DNA of 26,184 nt from DASPFV01 sp035620975 (GTDB lineage: Bacteria; Acidobacteriota; Vicinamibacteria; Vicinamibacterales; 2-12-FULL-66-21), in NCBI GenBank assembly GCA_035620975.1, contig DASPFV010000069.1, positions 1 through 26,184 on the forward strand. Reading direction: 5' to 3'. A program made the translations under genes and the position numbers. Under the pieces are notes generated by a model. That model saw only the letters and a program-made list of their open reading frames with translations. It did not search any database and was not told where the DNA came from. Of the stretch, positions 7,626-15,447 are shown piece after piece (within the stretch, counting starts at the first letter, position 1; every line of letters starts with the position of its first letter).

Positions 7626-8372
7626 TTAAAAGCGGAAGTGGAAATTGAAGGTTGTCGTCCAGCCGCCGAGATCGATCTTGTCGTCGAGGAAGCCGTCCTC
7701 GAACAGGTCGTCGCCTTCGGCGCTCTGCCAGCGGATCTCGCCGCCCACGCTCCAGAAGTCGCCCACGGGCGCGCGCAGGCCCGCGAGAATCACCGGCCCC
7801 AGCGAGCTGCCGCTCTTCTCGTACCGCTGGCGGAAGATTGAATCGTCGCTGAAGTCGACGAACTCGCCGAACTCCGCGTAGCGCCAGTTGAAGATCCCGA
7901 GGCCGGCGCCGACGTACGGCTGCACGGCTCCGCTCCGGCCCACGGGCAGGAATCGGACCGTGGCGGTGATCGGGACAATGCGCAGCTTGAGATCCTGCGC
8001 GATCTCGGTCCCGTCGGAGTCGACGAATTCGCGGTATACGCTGGGCACGGTGTGCTGATAGAAATCGAGGCCGGCGCCCACCTCGAGGTAGTCACTGACC
8101 GCGAACAGATACTCACCGCCGAAGGTGAACCCGCTGAAGTCCCCGATCTGGAATGCGAGATCGTTCAGATCCGCCAGGAGCACGTCGCCGTCCGTGCGCG
8201 AGTCCTCACCGCGAACCGCAAAATACCCCAGGTTGAACCCGACGGCCTGGCGGGTATCGCTCCCGCTGACCCGAACCACCTGTGCTTCGGCGACCGCCGG
8301 ACTGATCAACCCGAGCAACAGGGCCAGGCCGGCACTCACCTGGATGGCATGGACGACTCGTCGTTTCGTCAT
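7626..8372 (-). CDS. outer-membrane beta-barrel protein (OmpW/opacity-like size)
   Basis: The protein has 248 residues from the ATG at 8372, which has ACGGAGA nine nt upstream as ribosome binding site. A longer open frame upstream is not needed. The N-terminus is a clear signal peptide: basic MTKRR, hydrophobic LALLLGLISPAVA and a cleavage site near AEA-Q (about residue 31). The mature part is rich in alternating strands (FTFGGEYLFAVSDYLEVGAGLDFY, VQPYVGAGLGIFNWRY in spaced form) and ends FNFHFRF. A terminal Phe in an aromatic-alternating strand is the usual BAM recognition signal. About eight strands would fit the size. No ligand or pore function can be read. It stands alone, convergent with the GT-C gene and separated by 155 nt from the next minus-strand gene. 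Confidence 0.82.
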   Translation of the reverse strand: MTKRRVVHAIQVSAGLALLLGLISPAVAEAQVVRVSGSDTRQAVGFNLGYFAVRGEDSRTDGDVLLADLNDLAFQIGDFSGFTFGGEYLFAVSDYLEVGAGLDFYQHTVPSVYREFVDSDGTEIAQDLKLRIVPITATVRFLPVGRSGAVQPYVGAGLGIFNWRYAEFGEFVDFSDDSIFRQRYEKSGSSLGPVILAGLRAPVGDFWSVGGEIRWQSAEGDDLFEDGFLDDKIDLGGWTTTFNFHFRF

Positions 8373-8527
8373 GGCTGAATCTCCGTGGCTCGCGGGGGGC
8401 CTCGGCCGCGCCGCGGCTCTCGTGCTCTTGGGGGGAGCATGAACGGTGCCACCCCTTCGCGCCGGAACCGGCGGCGGCCAGGCCCATCCGGCCACTCGGG
8501 TGTCTCGATCCGATGTCAGGAGCCCAC

Positions 8528-9355
8528 TTAAGGGGACACCCGGCTCTGCCAGCGGAGCCCGAACTCACGGATAGCATCGAGCATCTGACCGTGGATCCCG
8601 CCGTTGGTGGCCAGGACGCTGCCCTCCCTGGACCCGTATGGAGTGCCGCTCATGGCGGTCACCCGCCCTCCGGCCTCCGCCACGATCAATGCGCCAGCCG
8701 CCACGTCCCACGGCTGCAGCCGCTTCTCCCAGAACCCGTCCAGGCGTCCGCAGGCCACGTAGCACAAATCAATCGCCGCCGAACCGAGACGCCGCACCGC
8801 CCTGGCCCGGCCGAGCATCTCCGCGAACAGACCTACCAGCTCGCCGGGATCCTTGTGCACGTCGTAATGGAAGCCCGTGACCAGCAGCGAATCGATCAGC
8901 GTCTCGGCGGCGGACACGTGAATCGGCTCGCCGTTCAGGCGGGCGCCCTGCCCCCGTTCGGCAGTGAACAGCTCGCGGCGGTTGGGATCGTAGACGGCGG
9001 CGACGACCGGACTTCCGTCGATCTCGAGGGCGAGCGATGAGCAGAAGATCGGCAGGCCGTGCGCGTAGTTCGTCGTGCCGTCCACCGGATCGAACAGCCA
9101 GCAGTATGGCGGAATCTGCTCGCGCTCTCCCGCCTCGACGAACTCCTCTCCCAGCACGACGTGGTCGGGAAAGCGCGCGGCAATCGTGTCGCGGAATGCG
9201 CGCTCGATGTTGATATCGATCTCGGTGACGAGATCGATGGTGCCCTTCTTCCGGATGTCGATGGCGCGGCCGACGTGCGCCATCTGCACGTCGCCGGCCC
9301 CGATGACGGCTTCGATGGCCGTCGCGAGGAAAGCTGGTGACAGCGGCTCAGCCAC
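8528..9355 (-). CDS. inositol monophosphatase family protein (SuhB-like)
   Basis: This 275-residue enzyme belongs to the Mg-dependent, lithium-sensitive phosphatase family. Metal and catalytic motifs are all present: GEE at 69-71, DPVDGTTN at 89-96, and WDVAAG at 216-221, with TEID (44-47) before them. Length matches bacterial SuhB/IMPase. Substrates of such proteins include inositol-1-phosphate, fructose-1,6-bisphosphate and PAP, and the sequence alone does not decide. The start is GTG at 9355, which overlaps the end of the anti-sigma-type ATPase gene by 8 nt, so the two are very likely co-translated. A link between the phosphatase and the regulator is inference from this overlap only. Confidence 0.92.
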   Translation of the reverse strand: MAEPLSPAFLATAIEAVIGAGDVQMAHVGRAIDIRKKGTIDLVTEIDINIERAFRDTIAARFPDHVVLGEEFVEAGEREQIPPYCWLFDPVDGTTNYAHGLPIFCSSLALEIDGSPVVAAVYDPNRRELFTAERGQGARLNGEPIHVSAAETLIDSLLVTGFHYDVHKDPGELVGLFAEMLGRARAVRRLGSAAIDLCYVACGRLDGFWEKRLQPWDVAAGALIVAEAGGRVTAMSGTPYGSREGSVLATNGGIHGQMLDAIREFGLRWQSRVSP

Positions 9356-9791
9356 CAGTGGAGAGCTTCTTGACCATGCGCACCTCCATGCCGCCCTCCG
9401 ATGCGCGGCGGAGCGTCACGTCGTCCATGAAACTGCGCATGAAGAAGATTCCGCGGCCGCTCGACTTCAGGAGGTTCTCGGGCGCGAGCGGATCGGCTAT
9501 CGCTTCCGGTTCGAATCCCTCCCCCTGATCGAGCACGCGCACCACCAGCTCACCGGGCTCGTGTGTCGGCGCGAACGTGAACTCGACGGTGACCAGCTTG
9601 CCGTGGTCCTCGCGGTTGCCGTGCTTGATCGCATTGATCACCGACTCGCGCACTGCCACGCCGATCCAGTGGATGGTGTCGTCGTCCATTCCCGCGAGCC
9701 GCCCCATGCGGTCGCTCACCATCTGGACGAAGTCCAGCATGTCGAAGTTGCTGTGGATCTGCAGCCTGACGGTGCCGCCCCGTGTCAGCAT
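9348..9791 (-). CDS. anti-sigma factor-type serine kinase / ATP-binding protein (RsbW/SpoIIAB family)
   Basis: The protein has 147 residues from the ATG at 9791 and is a single HATPase_c_2 (GHKL) domain. The N box is ESVINAIKHGN (49-59), the G1 box DQGEGF (88-93) and the G2/lid SGRGIFFMRS (111-120). RsbW-type proteins bind sigma factors and phosphorylate STAS-domain anti-anti-sigma partners. Neither a sigma factor nor a STAS gene is adjacent, so it is an orphan whose partners must lie elsewhere. Its 3' end overlaps an inositol-monophosphatase-family gene. Transcription probably starts about 80 nt upstream, from a promoter-like sequence at 9877-9904. Confidence 0.9.
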   Translation of the reverse strand: MLTRGGTVRLQIHSNFDMLDFVQMVSDRMGRLAGMDDDTIHWIGVAVRESVINAIKHGNREDHGKLVTVEFTFAPTHEPGELVVRVLDQGEGFEPEAIADPLAPENLLKSSGRGIFFMRSFMDDVTLRRASEGGMEVRMVKKLSTGG

Positions 9792-9876
9792 GCGGGCAGG
9801 ATACTCCCCTCAGAGCGGGAGCCGGACCGGAAATGAACGATGGGTTCAGCGGGCTTGAAGCGCACGCGCGTCATCT

Positions 9877-9904
9877 ATTGTACGCCACGGACAAACACGG
9901 ACAA
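9877..9904 (-). promoter_or_regulatory. putative promoter of anti-sigma/IMPase operon (TTGTCC-16-TACAAT)
   Basis: Reading the minus strand, TTGTCC (9904-9899) and TACAAT (9882-9877) are separated by 16 nt. The -10 is close to consensus. The -35 half lies inside the tandem repeat at 9886-9930, each copy of which reads TTGTCCGTGT or similar on this strand. About 85 nt separate the -10 from the ATG at 9791. Confidence 0.5.
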
Positions 9905-9930
9905 ACACGGACAAACACGGACGAACACGG
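9886..9930. repeat. 10-nt tandem repeat (ACAAACACGG)
   Basis: A leading CACGG is followed by three copies of ACAAACACGG and one ACGAACACGG, then ATTG. The core CGAACACGGAT is shared with the end of the 5821-5910 array. The repeat fills the divergent space between the anti-sigma gene and aroA and overlaps a promoter-like element on the minus strand. The remaining 60 nt to aroA hold only the -10-like box. Confidence 0.9.
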
Positions 9931-9978
9931 ATTGTAACCGGAACGGCGCGCAAAAGAAGGGCCTCCGCCACAAACTGC

Positions 9979-9984
9979 TATAGT
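9979..9984 (+). promoter_or_regulatory. possible -10 box (TATAGT) of aroA, leaderless
   Basis: TATAGT is followed by only 6 nt (GCGGGC) before the ATG at 9991. A transcript from it would begin at or next to the start codon, and no Shine-Dalgarno sequence is present. No good -35 hexamer is seen 16-18 nt upstream. Confidence 0.45.
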
Positions 9985-9990
9985 GCGGGC

Positions 9991-11301
9991 ATGGTGCCAT
10001 CCCCTGCCGACGCCGCGTCCGTCGTGCCCTCGGGGCGCGCCTCTGGCGCCGTCCGCGTGCCTGGCGACAAGTCGATTTCCCACCGGTATGCCATGCTGGC
10101 GGCGCTCGCCAGCGGGACGTCCGTCATCGAAAACTACTCGCCGGGGGCCGATTGCGCGGCAACGCTCGCCTGTCTGGAGGCCCTGGGGGTCTCCATTCGC
10201 CGGCACGGAAGCCGGATCGAGGTCACCGGAGGGAGGCCCGGGGGCCTGGTTGCGCCAGGGCGGGCGCTCGACGCGGCCAATTCGGGCACCACCATGCGGC
10301 TGCTGTCGGGCATCGTGGCCGGGCATCCCTTCCAGACCGTCATCGAAGGCGATCCTTCTCTGTCGCGCCGGCCGATGCGGCGGATCATCGAGCCGCTGAC
10401 CCGGATGGGCGCCCGCGTCGATTCGCGGGACGGTCTGCCGCCACTCACGATCTCCGGCTCCGCGCTTCAGGCGATCGAATGGCGGCCGGACGTCCCGAGC
10501 GCCCAGGTCAAGAGCTGCATTCTGCTCGCGGGGCTGCACGCAACGGGAGAAACGGCGGTCGTCGAGCCCATCCCCACCCGCGATCACACCGAGCGCGCCC
10601 TCGCCGCCTTCGGCGGCGAGGTGATGCGCCGCGGCGATCGCATCTGCGTATGCGGCGGGCAGGTCCTGCGGGCGCGCGTCCTGCGCGTGCCCGGCGACAT
10701 CTCGAGCGCCACCTTCTGGCTTGCCCTTGCGGCCGGCACACCGGACTCCGCGATTGACCTCGAAGACGTGGGCCTGAATCCCTCCCGCACGGCCGTCCTC
10801 GACGTCGTCCGGCGCGCAGGAGCCGAGATCCACGTCGAGACAGCCACGGACGCCTCGGGCGAACCCGCAGGACGGTTGCGGGTCACGTACGGTTCTCCGC
10901 GGAGCTTCACGGTCGGTCCACACGAGGTCCCGGGCCTCATCGACGAGATTCCCGCGCTCGCGGCGCTGGCGGCCCTGATGCCGCCAGGTTCGACGATGGG
11001 TGTGCGGGGCGCGTCGGAGCTCCGCGTGAAGGAGAGCGACCGGATCAGCTCGCTCGCGCGGGGGCTTCGGGCGCTGGGGGCACGCGTGGACGAATACGAG
11101 GACGGGTTCGACCTGACGGCGGGGCCACTGCGCGGGGCGCCGGTGGATGCGGCCGGCGATCACCGTCTCGCAATGGCGTTCGCAATCGTCGCGACGGGCG
11201 CGGCCGGACCGACGACCATCGCCGGCGCCTCGGCGGTGGACGTGTCGTACCCCGGCTTCTTCGACGAGCTGCGGCGTCTGACGTCGGCCCCCGTTTCGTG
11301 A
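9991..11301 (+). CDS. aroA: 3-phosphoshikimate 1-carboxyvinyltransferase (EPSP synthase)
   Basis: AroA transfers the enolpyruvyl group of PEP to shikimate-3-phosphate, the sixth step of chorismate synthesis, in the cytosol. The 436-residue length is normal. Diagnostic motifs are visible: VPGDKSISHR (23-32, with Lys27 and Arg32 for substrate binding), ALDAANSGTTMRLL (92-105), GDPSLSRRPM (120-129), DEIPALA from Asp318 (catalytic Asp), and LRVKESDR with Lys347-Glu348. The C-terminus ends in the usual SYPGFFDELRRL-like stretch. The ATG at 9991 was chosen because a -10-like box lies 6 nt upstream and no upstream start fits. The stop overlaps the aroK start (GTGA), making an aroA-aroK operon. Confidence 0.97.
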   Translation: MVPSPADAASVVPSGRASGAVRVPGDKSISHRYAMLAALASGTSVIENYSPGADCAATLACLEALGVSIRRHGSRIEVTGGRPGGLVAPGRALDAANSGTTMRLLSGIVAGHPFQTVIEGDPSLSRRPMRRIIEPLTRMGARVDSRDGLPPLTISGSALQAIEWRPDVPSAQVKSCILLAGLHATGETAVVEPIPTRDHTERALAAFGGEVMRRGDRICVCGGQVLRARVLRVPGDISSATFWLALAAGTPDSAIDLEDVGLNPSRTAVLDVVRRAGAEIHVETATDASGEPAGRLRVTYGSPRSFTVGPHEVPGLIDEIPALAALAALMPPGSTMGVRGASELRVKESDRISSLARGLRALGARVDEYEDGFDLTAGPLRGAPVDAAGDHRLAMAFAIVATGAAGPTTIAGASAVDVSYPGFFDELRRLTSAPVS

Positions 11302-11807
11302 AGACCGACAAGATCTACCTCGTCGGCTTCATGGCCGCGGGCAAGACGACGGTTGCCAGAGCCCTCGCCGGTCGTCTCGGCTGGCAGGCGGAGGACATCG
11401 ACGAGCTGATCGAGGCGCGCGAGCGGCGCACGGTGGCCGAGATCTTCGCGAAGAGCGGCGAGCCGTACTTCCGCGGCATCGAGCGCGACATCCTGCGCGT
11501 TCTGCTGCCCCTGCGGCACGTCGTGGTCGCCACGGGCGGCGGCACGTTCGCCGATCCGGAGAACAGGGCCGCCATCAATCTCGACGGACTCTCGGTCTGG
11601 CTCGACGTGCCGTTCGAGGCACTCCTCGCCCGCACGCCCGCCGACGGTCGTCGGCCTCTGGCCGCCGATCGCCTGCGGCTGGAGCAGCTCTTCGCCGCCC
11701 GTCAGGCCGCGTACAACATGGCGCATCTGCACGTCGACGTCGGCACCGCACCCGCCGAGGAAGTTGCCGAGCGGATCCTCGACGCCGTGCGCGCGCGCCC
11801 CACCTGA
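11298..11807 (+). CDS. aroK: shikimate kinase
   Basis: This 169-residue enzyme phosphorylates shikimate with ATP, the step before AroA. The Walker A loop is GFMAAGKTT (10-18). The shikimate-binding acidic pair is in DIDELIE (Asp33/Asp35), the binding arginine is in PYFRGIE (Arg59), the glycine-rich shikimate loop is ATGGGTF (78-84), and the flexible lid is TPADGRRPL (113-121). Arg135 in FAARQAAYN matches the conserved late arginine. The start is GTG at 11298, sharing the GTGA junction with the aroA stop, so expression is translationally coupled. Either aroK or aroL naming could be used; the size and genomic setting favour aroK. Confidence 0.95.
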   Translation: MKTDKIYLVGFMAAGKTTVARALAGRLGWQAEDIDELIEARERRTVAEIFAKSGEPYFRGIERDILRVLLPLRHVVVATGGGTFADPENRAAINLDGLSVWLDVPFEALLARTPADGRRPLAADRLRLEQLFAARQAAYNMAHLHVDVGTAPAEEVAERILDAVRARPT

Positions 11808-11839
11808 TCGCGAAGTCGCGAGGCGCCCCGACATGGGGC

Positions 11840-11845
11840 TAGAAT
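11840..11845 (+). promoter_or_regulatory. possible -10 box (TAGAAT) of phosphoesterase gene, leaderless
   Basis: TAGAAT directly abuts a GTG at 11846, which it therefore could not include in a transcript, and lies 9 nt before the GTG at 11855. It supports the second GTG as the start. No Shine-Dalgarno sequence and no clear -35 are visible. Confidence 0.4.
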
Positions 11846-11854
11846 GTGACCGCA

Positions 11855-12598
11855 GTGCGGTATCTGATCGTCTCTGACCTTCACGCCAACCTCGAAGCCT
11901 TCGAGGCCGTGCTGGCCGTTGCCCCCCCGCCCACATGGGATCGCTTCATCGTCCTGGGAGACCTCGTCGGCTACGGGGCTGCGCCGAACGCCGTGATCGA
12001 CAGGGTCAGGAGTCTCCGCCCCTTTGCGATCATCCGAGGCAATCACGACAAGGCCGCCTGCGGCATCGAGGATGCCAGCAACTTCAACCACATCGCCCGG
12101 GTCGCCGCCGCGTGGACCGGCGAGACGCTGACGCCGGAGAACCGGGATTACCTCCGTGGACTCCCCGCCGGGCCGGTGACCATCGACGATCGTGTCGAGA
12201 TCTGCCACGGGTCCCCCTTCGACGAGGACCACTACATCTTCGACGCCGACGACGCCTGGCGCGCGATCGAGACGGGGGAGCGGCAGCTCTGCCTCTTCGG
12301 CCATACGCACCTGCCGGTCGTGTTTCAGCGCACCGGGGATCACTTCGAGGGGTTCGTTCCGGAGGGGGACGAAGACGTGACGCTCCGCCTCGAGTCAGGG
12401 GTCCGTTACGTTGTGAACCCGGGGTCCGTCGGGCAACCGAGAGACGGCGATCCGCGGGCGGCGTTCGCGCTCTACGATTCCGACACGCTGACGCTGCAGC
12501 TCAGACGCGTGGCTTACCCCGTCGACGCCGCCCAGCGCCGCATCATCGGCGCCGGCCTGCCGGCGAGCCTGGCCAACCGGCTCGCGGTGGGCCGCTGA
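11855..12598 (+). CDS. metallophosphoesterase (YfcE/calcineurin-like superfamily)
   Basis: This is a roughly 247-residue dimetal phosphoesterase. The five signature blocks are present: SDLHAN (D and H ligands), GDLVGYG, GNHD, a CHGSPFDEDHY stretch, and FGHTHLP. They are followed by VVNPGSVGQPRDGDPRAAF, which is typical of the group close to YfcE/MJ0936-like and diadenosine-tetraphosphatase-like enzymes. The substrate cannot be told. The start was placed at the GTG at 11855 because the protein then begins VRYLIVSDLHAN, the usual N-terminus of the family, and because a -10-like TAGAAT ends at 11845. The GTG at 11846 would add three residues. It follows aroK by under 50 nt but probably has its own promoter. 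It converges with the minus-strand ccm run, only 10 nt apart. Confidence 0.9.
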   Translation: MRYLIVSDLHANLEAFEAVLAVAPPPTWDRFIVLGDLVGYGAAPNAVIDRVRSLRPFAIIRGNHDKAACGIEDASNFNHIARVAAAWTGETLTPENRDYLRGLPAGPVTIDDRVEICHGSPFDEDHYIFDADDAWRAIETGERQLCLFGHTHLPVVFQRTGDHFEGFVPEGDEDVTLRLESGVRYVVNPGSVGQPRDGDPRAAFALYDSDTLTLQLRRVAYPVDAAQRRIIGAGLPASLANRLAVGR

Positions 12599-12608
12599 GA
12601 CACCGCGC

Positions 12609-12761
12609 TCACCCTCGCTTCTGGCGCTCCTCGCGCCGCCTCATCTCTGCAGCGAACGCGTCCTGCGCGGCCCGCGAGCCCAGCACCCATCCAATCACGA
12701 TGCCGATGAGGAGCACCGCGGGGATGAAGATGAAATGCGAGGCCGACATCCCGCCGATCAT
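12609..12761 (-). CDS. small single-span membrane protein at end of ccm operon
   Basis: A 50-residue frame starts at an ATG that overlaps the ccmD-like stop (ATGA at 12758-12761), strong evidence of coupled translation. A second ATG at 12749 is in frame. The peptide has one hydrophobic helix (about residues 9-26, FIFIPAVLLIGIVIGW) and a charged C-terminal tail rich in Glu, Arg and Lys (MRRREERQKRG). I do not recognise a named family. Position suggests a small partner of the heme-handling CcmABCD complex, but it might equally be an unrelated passenger. The reality of the gene rests on the overlap, the clean helix and the following stop just before a convergent gene. Confidence 0.65.
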   Translation of the reverse strand: MIGGMSASHFIFIPAVLLIGIVIGWVLGSRAAQDAFAAEMRRREERQKRG

Positions 12762-13084
12762 CGCCGCGCTCCGGCCTCGATCCGGCGGCTGACCTCCGCG
12801 ATCTCTCGCTCGACCCGCGAGAGGCGCTGCCAGACGGACCACAGATACCCGAAGACCGCCAGCCATGCCACGGCATACGCGGCAATGAGCAGCGGCGCCG
12901 CCGGCAACTGCTCGTCAGGTGGCAGTTGATCCACCGGCACGAACCCTTCCTGGGCCGCCGGCGCCGGCGGCTGCGGGATGCCGCCCTCGGCAGACCCGGT
13001 CGGCACGAGCCCCAGGACGAGTACCAGGAACAAGGTGCGCACGAACCGTCCGACCCGCCGCCGGACCTCACGCTGTCTCACCAT
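12758..13084 (-). CDS. ccmD: CcmD-like cytochrome c maturation membrane protein
   Basis: The frame has 108 residues from the ATG at 13084, which has GAGG 9 nt upstream; a GTG at 13099 would extend it. An N-terminal hydrophobic segment (about 16-33) looks like a signal peptide or first helix. It is followed by a proline-rich linker, then a helix LLIAAYAVAWLAVFGYLWSVW, then a basic/acidic coiled segment RLSRVEREIAEVSRRIE. The YAVAWL...GYLWS...RLSRVERE pattern is that of CcmD, the small protein that helps release holo-CcmE from CcmABC. Normal CcmD is about 45-70 residues, so this one has an extra N-terminal part. It lies directly after ccmC, as in many ccm operons. Confidence 0.78.
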   Translation of the reverse strand: MVRQREVRRRVGRFVRTLFLVLVLGLVPTGSAEGGIPQPPAPAAQEGFVPVDQLPPDEQLPAAPLLIAAYAVAWLAVFGYLWSVWQRLSRVEREIAEVSRRIEAGARR

Positions 13085-13127
13085 TTCCCCAACCCTCACG
13101 CGGTGCGATCCATGAGCGGAACCGAGC

Positions 13128-13784
13128 TCAATCCTCGAGGCTCAGATACAGCTCGTCCAGCTGCGCCTTGCCGCGCTCGAGGCGGACCCTCACGGCGAGC
13201 ACGAGCGTCATCAGCACCATGAACGCGGCCACGCAGAACCAGAACGTGCCGCGCATCCCCGGCCCCAGCGTCGGCACGACGCTCGTCTTCGGGTGAATCG
13301 TCCGCCACCAGTTGACCGAGAGGTAGACGAAGGGGATGTTCGCCGCGCCGAACAGGCCGACGCCGGCCGCCAGCTTGTTGGATCCCGGCCCGCCATAGCG
13401 CCGGAGCAGCAGATACGCGATGAACGTCAGCCACACGATCATCGCGAGCGTCAGCCGGGCGTCCCACTGCCACCACACGCCCCAGGCCTTGCGGCCCCAG
13501 AGCGGCCCGGTGACCATCCCGATCAGGCCGAAGATCGTCGCGATCTCGGCCCCGGCGACGGCGTACTGGTCCGCCGCGCGCGACCCGCGGAAGAGGAACA
13601 TGAAGCTGGCGATGCCGCAGATGAAAGCGCCTGCGAACATGACGAACCAGGACGGCGCGTGGAAGTAGAAGATCTTCTGGACCAGCCCCATCGTCGACTC
13701 GAAAGGCGCGTTCGCAATCATGATCGGCGCGTAGCCGAACATCGCGGCAGCCAGGATCGTCAGCGGGAGGAATGCCTTTGTCAT
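13128..13784 (-). CDS. ccmC: cytochrome c maturation heme-handling protein CcmC
   Basis: CcmC places heme on CcmE in the inner membrane. This is a 218-residue, six-helix protein. The WWD-type periplasmic motif WGVWWQWDARLT is at 101-112. The two flanking histidines expected as axial heme ligands are present in YFHAPSW (His42) and RTIHPK (His164). The start is the ATG at 13784, close behind the ccmB stop (gap of 4 nt). Length and helix layout agree with the family. A short C-terminal charged tail follows the last helix. All key residues look intact, so the heme-loading step seems normal even though the downstream CcmE is a variant. Confidence 0.95.
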   Translation of the reverse strand: MTKAFLPLTILAAAMFGYAPIMIANAPFESTMGLVQKIFYFHAPSWFVMFAGAFICGIASFMFLFRGSRAADQYAVAGAEIATIFGLIGMVTGPLWGRKAWGVWWQWDARLTLAMIVWLTFIAYLLLRRYGGPGSNKLAAGVGLFGAANIPFVYLSVNWWRTIHPKTSVVPTLGPGMRGTFWFCVAAFMVLMTLVLAVRVRLERGKAQLDELYLSLED

Positions 13785-13788
13785 ATTG

Positions 13789-14472
13789 CTATTCGGTCAT
13801 CACCGGCTCGAACGTCCAGAGTGCGAGCGTGATGAACACCACGTCGAAGAATCCCAGCATCGCCAGCCACGCACGCGCCATCGGCACGTCGACGTCGGTC
13901 TGCAGCAGCACGGCCGTTCCCCGGACTCCGGCGATGATGACCGGGATCGTGATCGGATACAAGAGGACCGGCAGGAGCACGTCCCGACTGCGCGCACGGC
14001 CCAGCATCGCCGCGAACAGGGTGCCCACGGCCGCGAACCCGATCGTGCCGGCGACGAGCAGCCCCGCCAGCAGCAGCGGGTGCCGAAACAGCGGAGCCTG
14101 GAACATGAGCGCCACCATCGGCACGACCAGCACTTCCACCGCTCCGAGCAGGAGCAGGACGCCGGTCAGCTTTCCGACGTAGAGCGCGGCCCGGTCGACC
14201 GGTGCCATCAGCAGCGCGCGCAGGGTCTCGCTCTGCCGCTCCCGCTCGAAGGCGCGGCCAAGGGCCAGCGTCCCGGAAAAGGCAATCGCGATCCAGAGAA
14301 TGCCGGCGGCCGCGTCCTCGACGGGCCGGCCGTCCCGAACGAAGCCGAACGCGAACACCAGCACACAGGAGACGGCGAAGAAGAGCGTCGTGTACAGGAT
14401 CTCCCGGCTTCGAACCTCGATGACGAAATCCTTCCGCGTCACGAGCCAGACGGTTTCGAAGAACCGGACCAT
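13789..14472 (-). CDS. ccmB: heme exporter membrane subunit CcmB
   Basis: This 227-residue protein with six hydrophobic helices matches CcmB, the membrane part of the CcmAB ABC module. The usual start segment WLVTRKDFVIEVRSRE is present near the N-terminus, followed by ETLRALLMAPVDRAALYVGK (typical cytoplasmic loop) and LLPVLLYPITIPVIIAG in the second half. The ATG at 14472 was chosen because it puts the conserved amphipathic N-terminus at residue 1. An open extension of 37 codons upstream has no family features. The stop is 4 nt before the ccmC start. It works with CcmA to free holo-CcmE from CcmC. Confidence 0.93.
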   Translation of the reverse strand: MVRFFETVWLVTRKDFVIEVRSREILYTTLFFAVSCVLVFAFGFVRDGRPVEDAAAGILWIAIAFSGTLALGRAFERERQSETLRALLMAPVDRAALYVGKLTGVLLLLGAVEVLVVPMVALMFQAPLFRHPLLLAGLLVAGTIGFAAVGTLFAAMLGRARSRDVLLPVLLYPITIPVIIAGVRGTAVLLQTDVDVPMARAWLAMLGFFDVVFITLALWTFEPVMTE

Positions 14473-14539
14473 CAGCTGCCGGCTCCAGCTGCCAGCCGCT
14501 CCGACACGAACCGTGCACACCCGCCAGCCTGTCCGGCCA

Positions 14540-15250
14540 TCAGGACGGCGTCGATACGGCGCACAGGCGCCGGTACCGCTCACGGAGAGAACCGGCGCCC
14601 GGCTCGATGGCGGTGAGCCGCCCGTTCTGCAGCATCACCGCGCGGTCGGCGATCGGCTCGATGGTCTCGAGGTCATGGGTGGTCACGAGGACGATGCACC
14701 CCTCGGAGCGCAGGCCCGTGAGCCGCCGGCCCAGGGCTCCCGTGGCCGCATCGTCCAGCCCCGTGAATGGCTCGTCCAGCAGGACCAGCCGGGGCTCGTG
14801 CAGAAGGGCCCGCTCCAGAGCCAGCCGCTGGCGCATGCCCCTCGAGAAGCCTGACACCGGATCGTCCCGCCGGTGCATCAGGTCCGCGCGTTCGAGGGCC
14901 GCCTCGACGCGGCGGTCCACGTCGGGAAGACGGTAGACCCGACCGAAGAACCGGAGATTCTCGACGGCTGACAATTCGGGATAGATGTAGAGGTCGTGGC
15001 CGAGCAGACCGATGCGCGCCCGCAGCGAAGCACCCGCCTCGCGAGCCGAGCTCTCGCCGTAGCGCACCGTCCCGCTGTTCGGCTCGATGAGCGTAGCCGT
15101 GATCGCCAGCAGCGTGGACTTCCCCGCGCCGTTGGGCCCGAGCAACGCGACGAGCTCGCCCGCCTCACAGCGGAGCGAGACGCGATTCAGCGCGCGCCGC
15201 CGACCGAACGTGCGCGAGACGTCGGAGAATGTCAGGGATGTGAAGTCCAT
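14540..15250 (-). CDS. ccmA: heme exporter ATP-binding protein CcmA
   Basis: This is a 236-residue ABC ATPase. The Walker A is GPNGAGKST (38-46), the signature FSRGMRQRLALERAL begins at about 135 (variant SRGMRQ typical of CcmA), Walker B is LVLLDEP (155-161), and the switch histidine is in THDLE (His192). The start at the ATG at 15250 puts the first strand at LTFSDVSRTFG; a GTG at 15289 would lengthen it. It lies immediately upstream of ccmB and powers release of holo-CcmE. About 200 nt separate it from the preceding gene (15251-15447). That stretch shows no convincing gene, only GC-rich sequence that may hold an internal promoter. Confidence 0.93.
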   Translation of the reverse strand: MDFTSLTFSDVSRTFGRRRALNRVSLRCEAGELVALLGPNGAGKSTLLAITATLIEPNSGTVRYGESSAREAGASLRARIGLLGHDLYIYPELSAVENLRFFGRVYRLPDVDRRVEAALERADLMHRRDDPVSGFSRGMRQRLALERALLHEPRLVLLDEPFTGLDDAATGALGRRLTGLRSEGCIVLVTTHDLETIEPIADRAVMLQNGRLTAIEPGAGSLRERYRRLCAVSTPS

Positions 15251-15447
15251 TCGGGCGGCCGTGCGGCGGCGCTCACCATCGCGATCCACGCCTGGGGCGC
15301 GCCCTCACGCGGGGCGCTCGTGGCCGTCGCACACAGCGAGGCGAGCTCCTCCCCGATCCTCGAGCGGGCTTCCCGTTGCGGCCGCGGGGGGTGGCTGGAT
15401 GGATTGCGCGCAGCCGCGCCCACCGCGCGGTCGCGGGGCCATCCGGG

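Noticed and set aside
9871..11163. Long minus-strand frame antisense to aroA
   Set aside because: It is a GC-rich shadow with low-complexity Arg/Pro/Gly and begins inside the tandem repeat; aroA on the plus strand is unmistakable.
15251..15447. Small gene in the gap before ccmA
   Set aside because: Open frames here are short, Arg/Pro-rich, and have no ribosome binding site or recognisable features.
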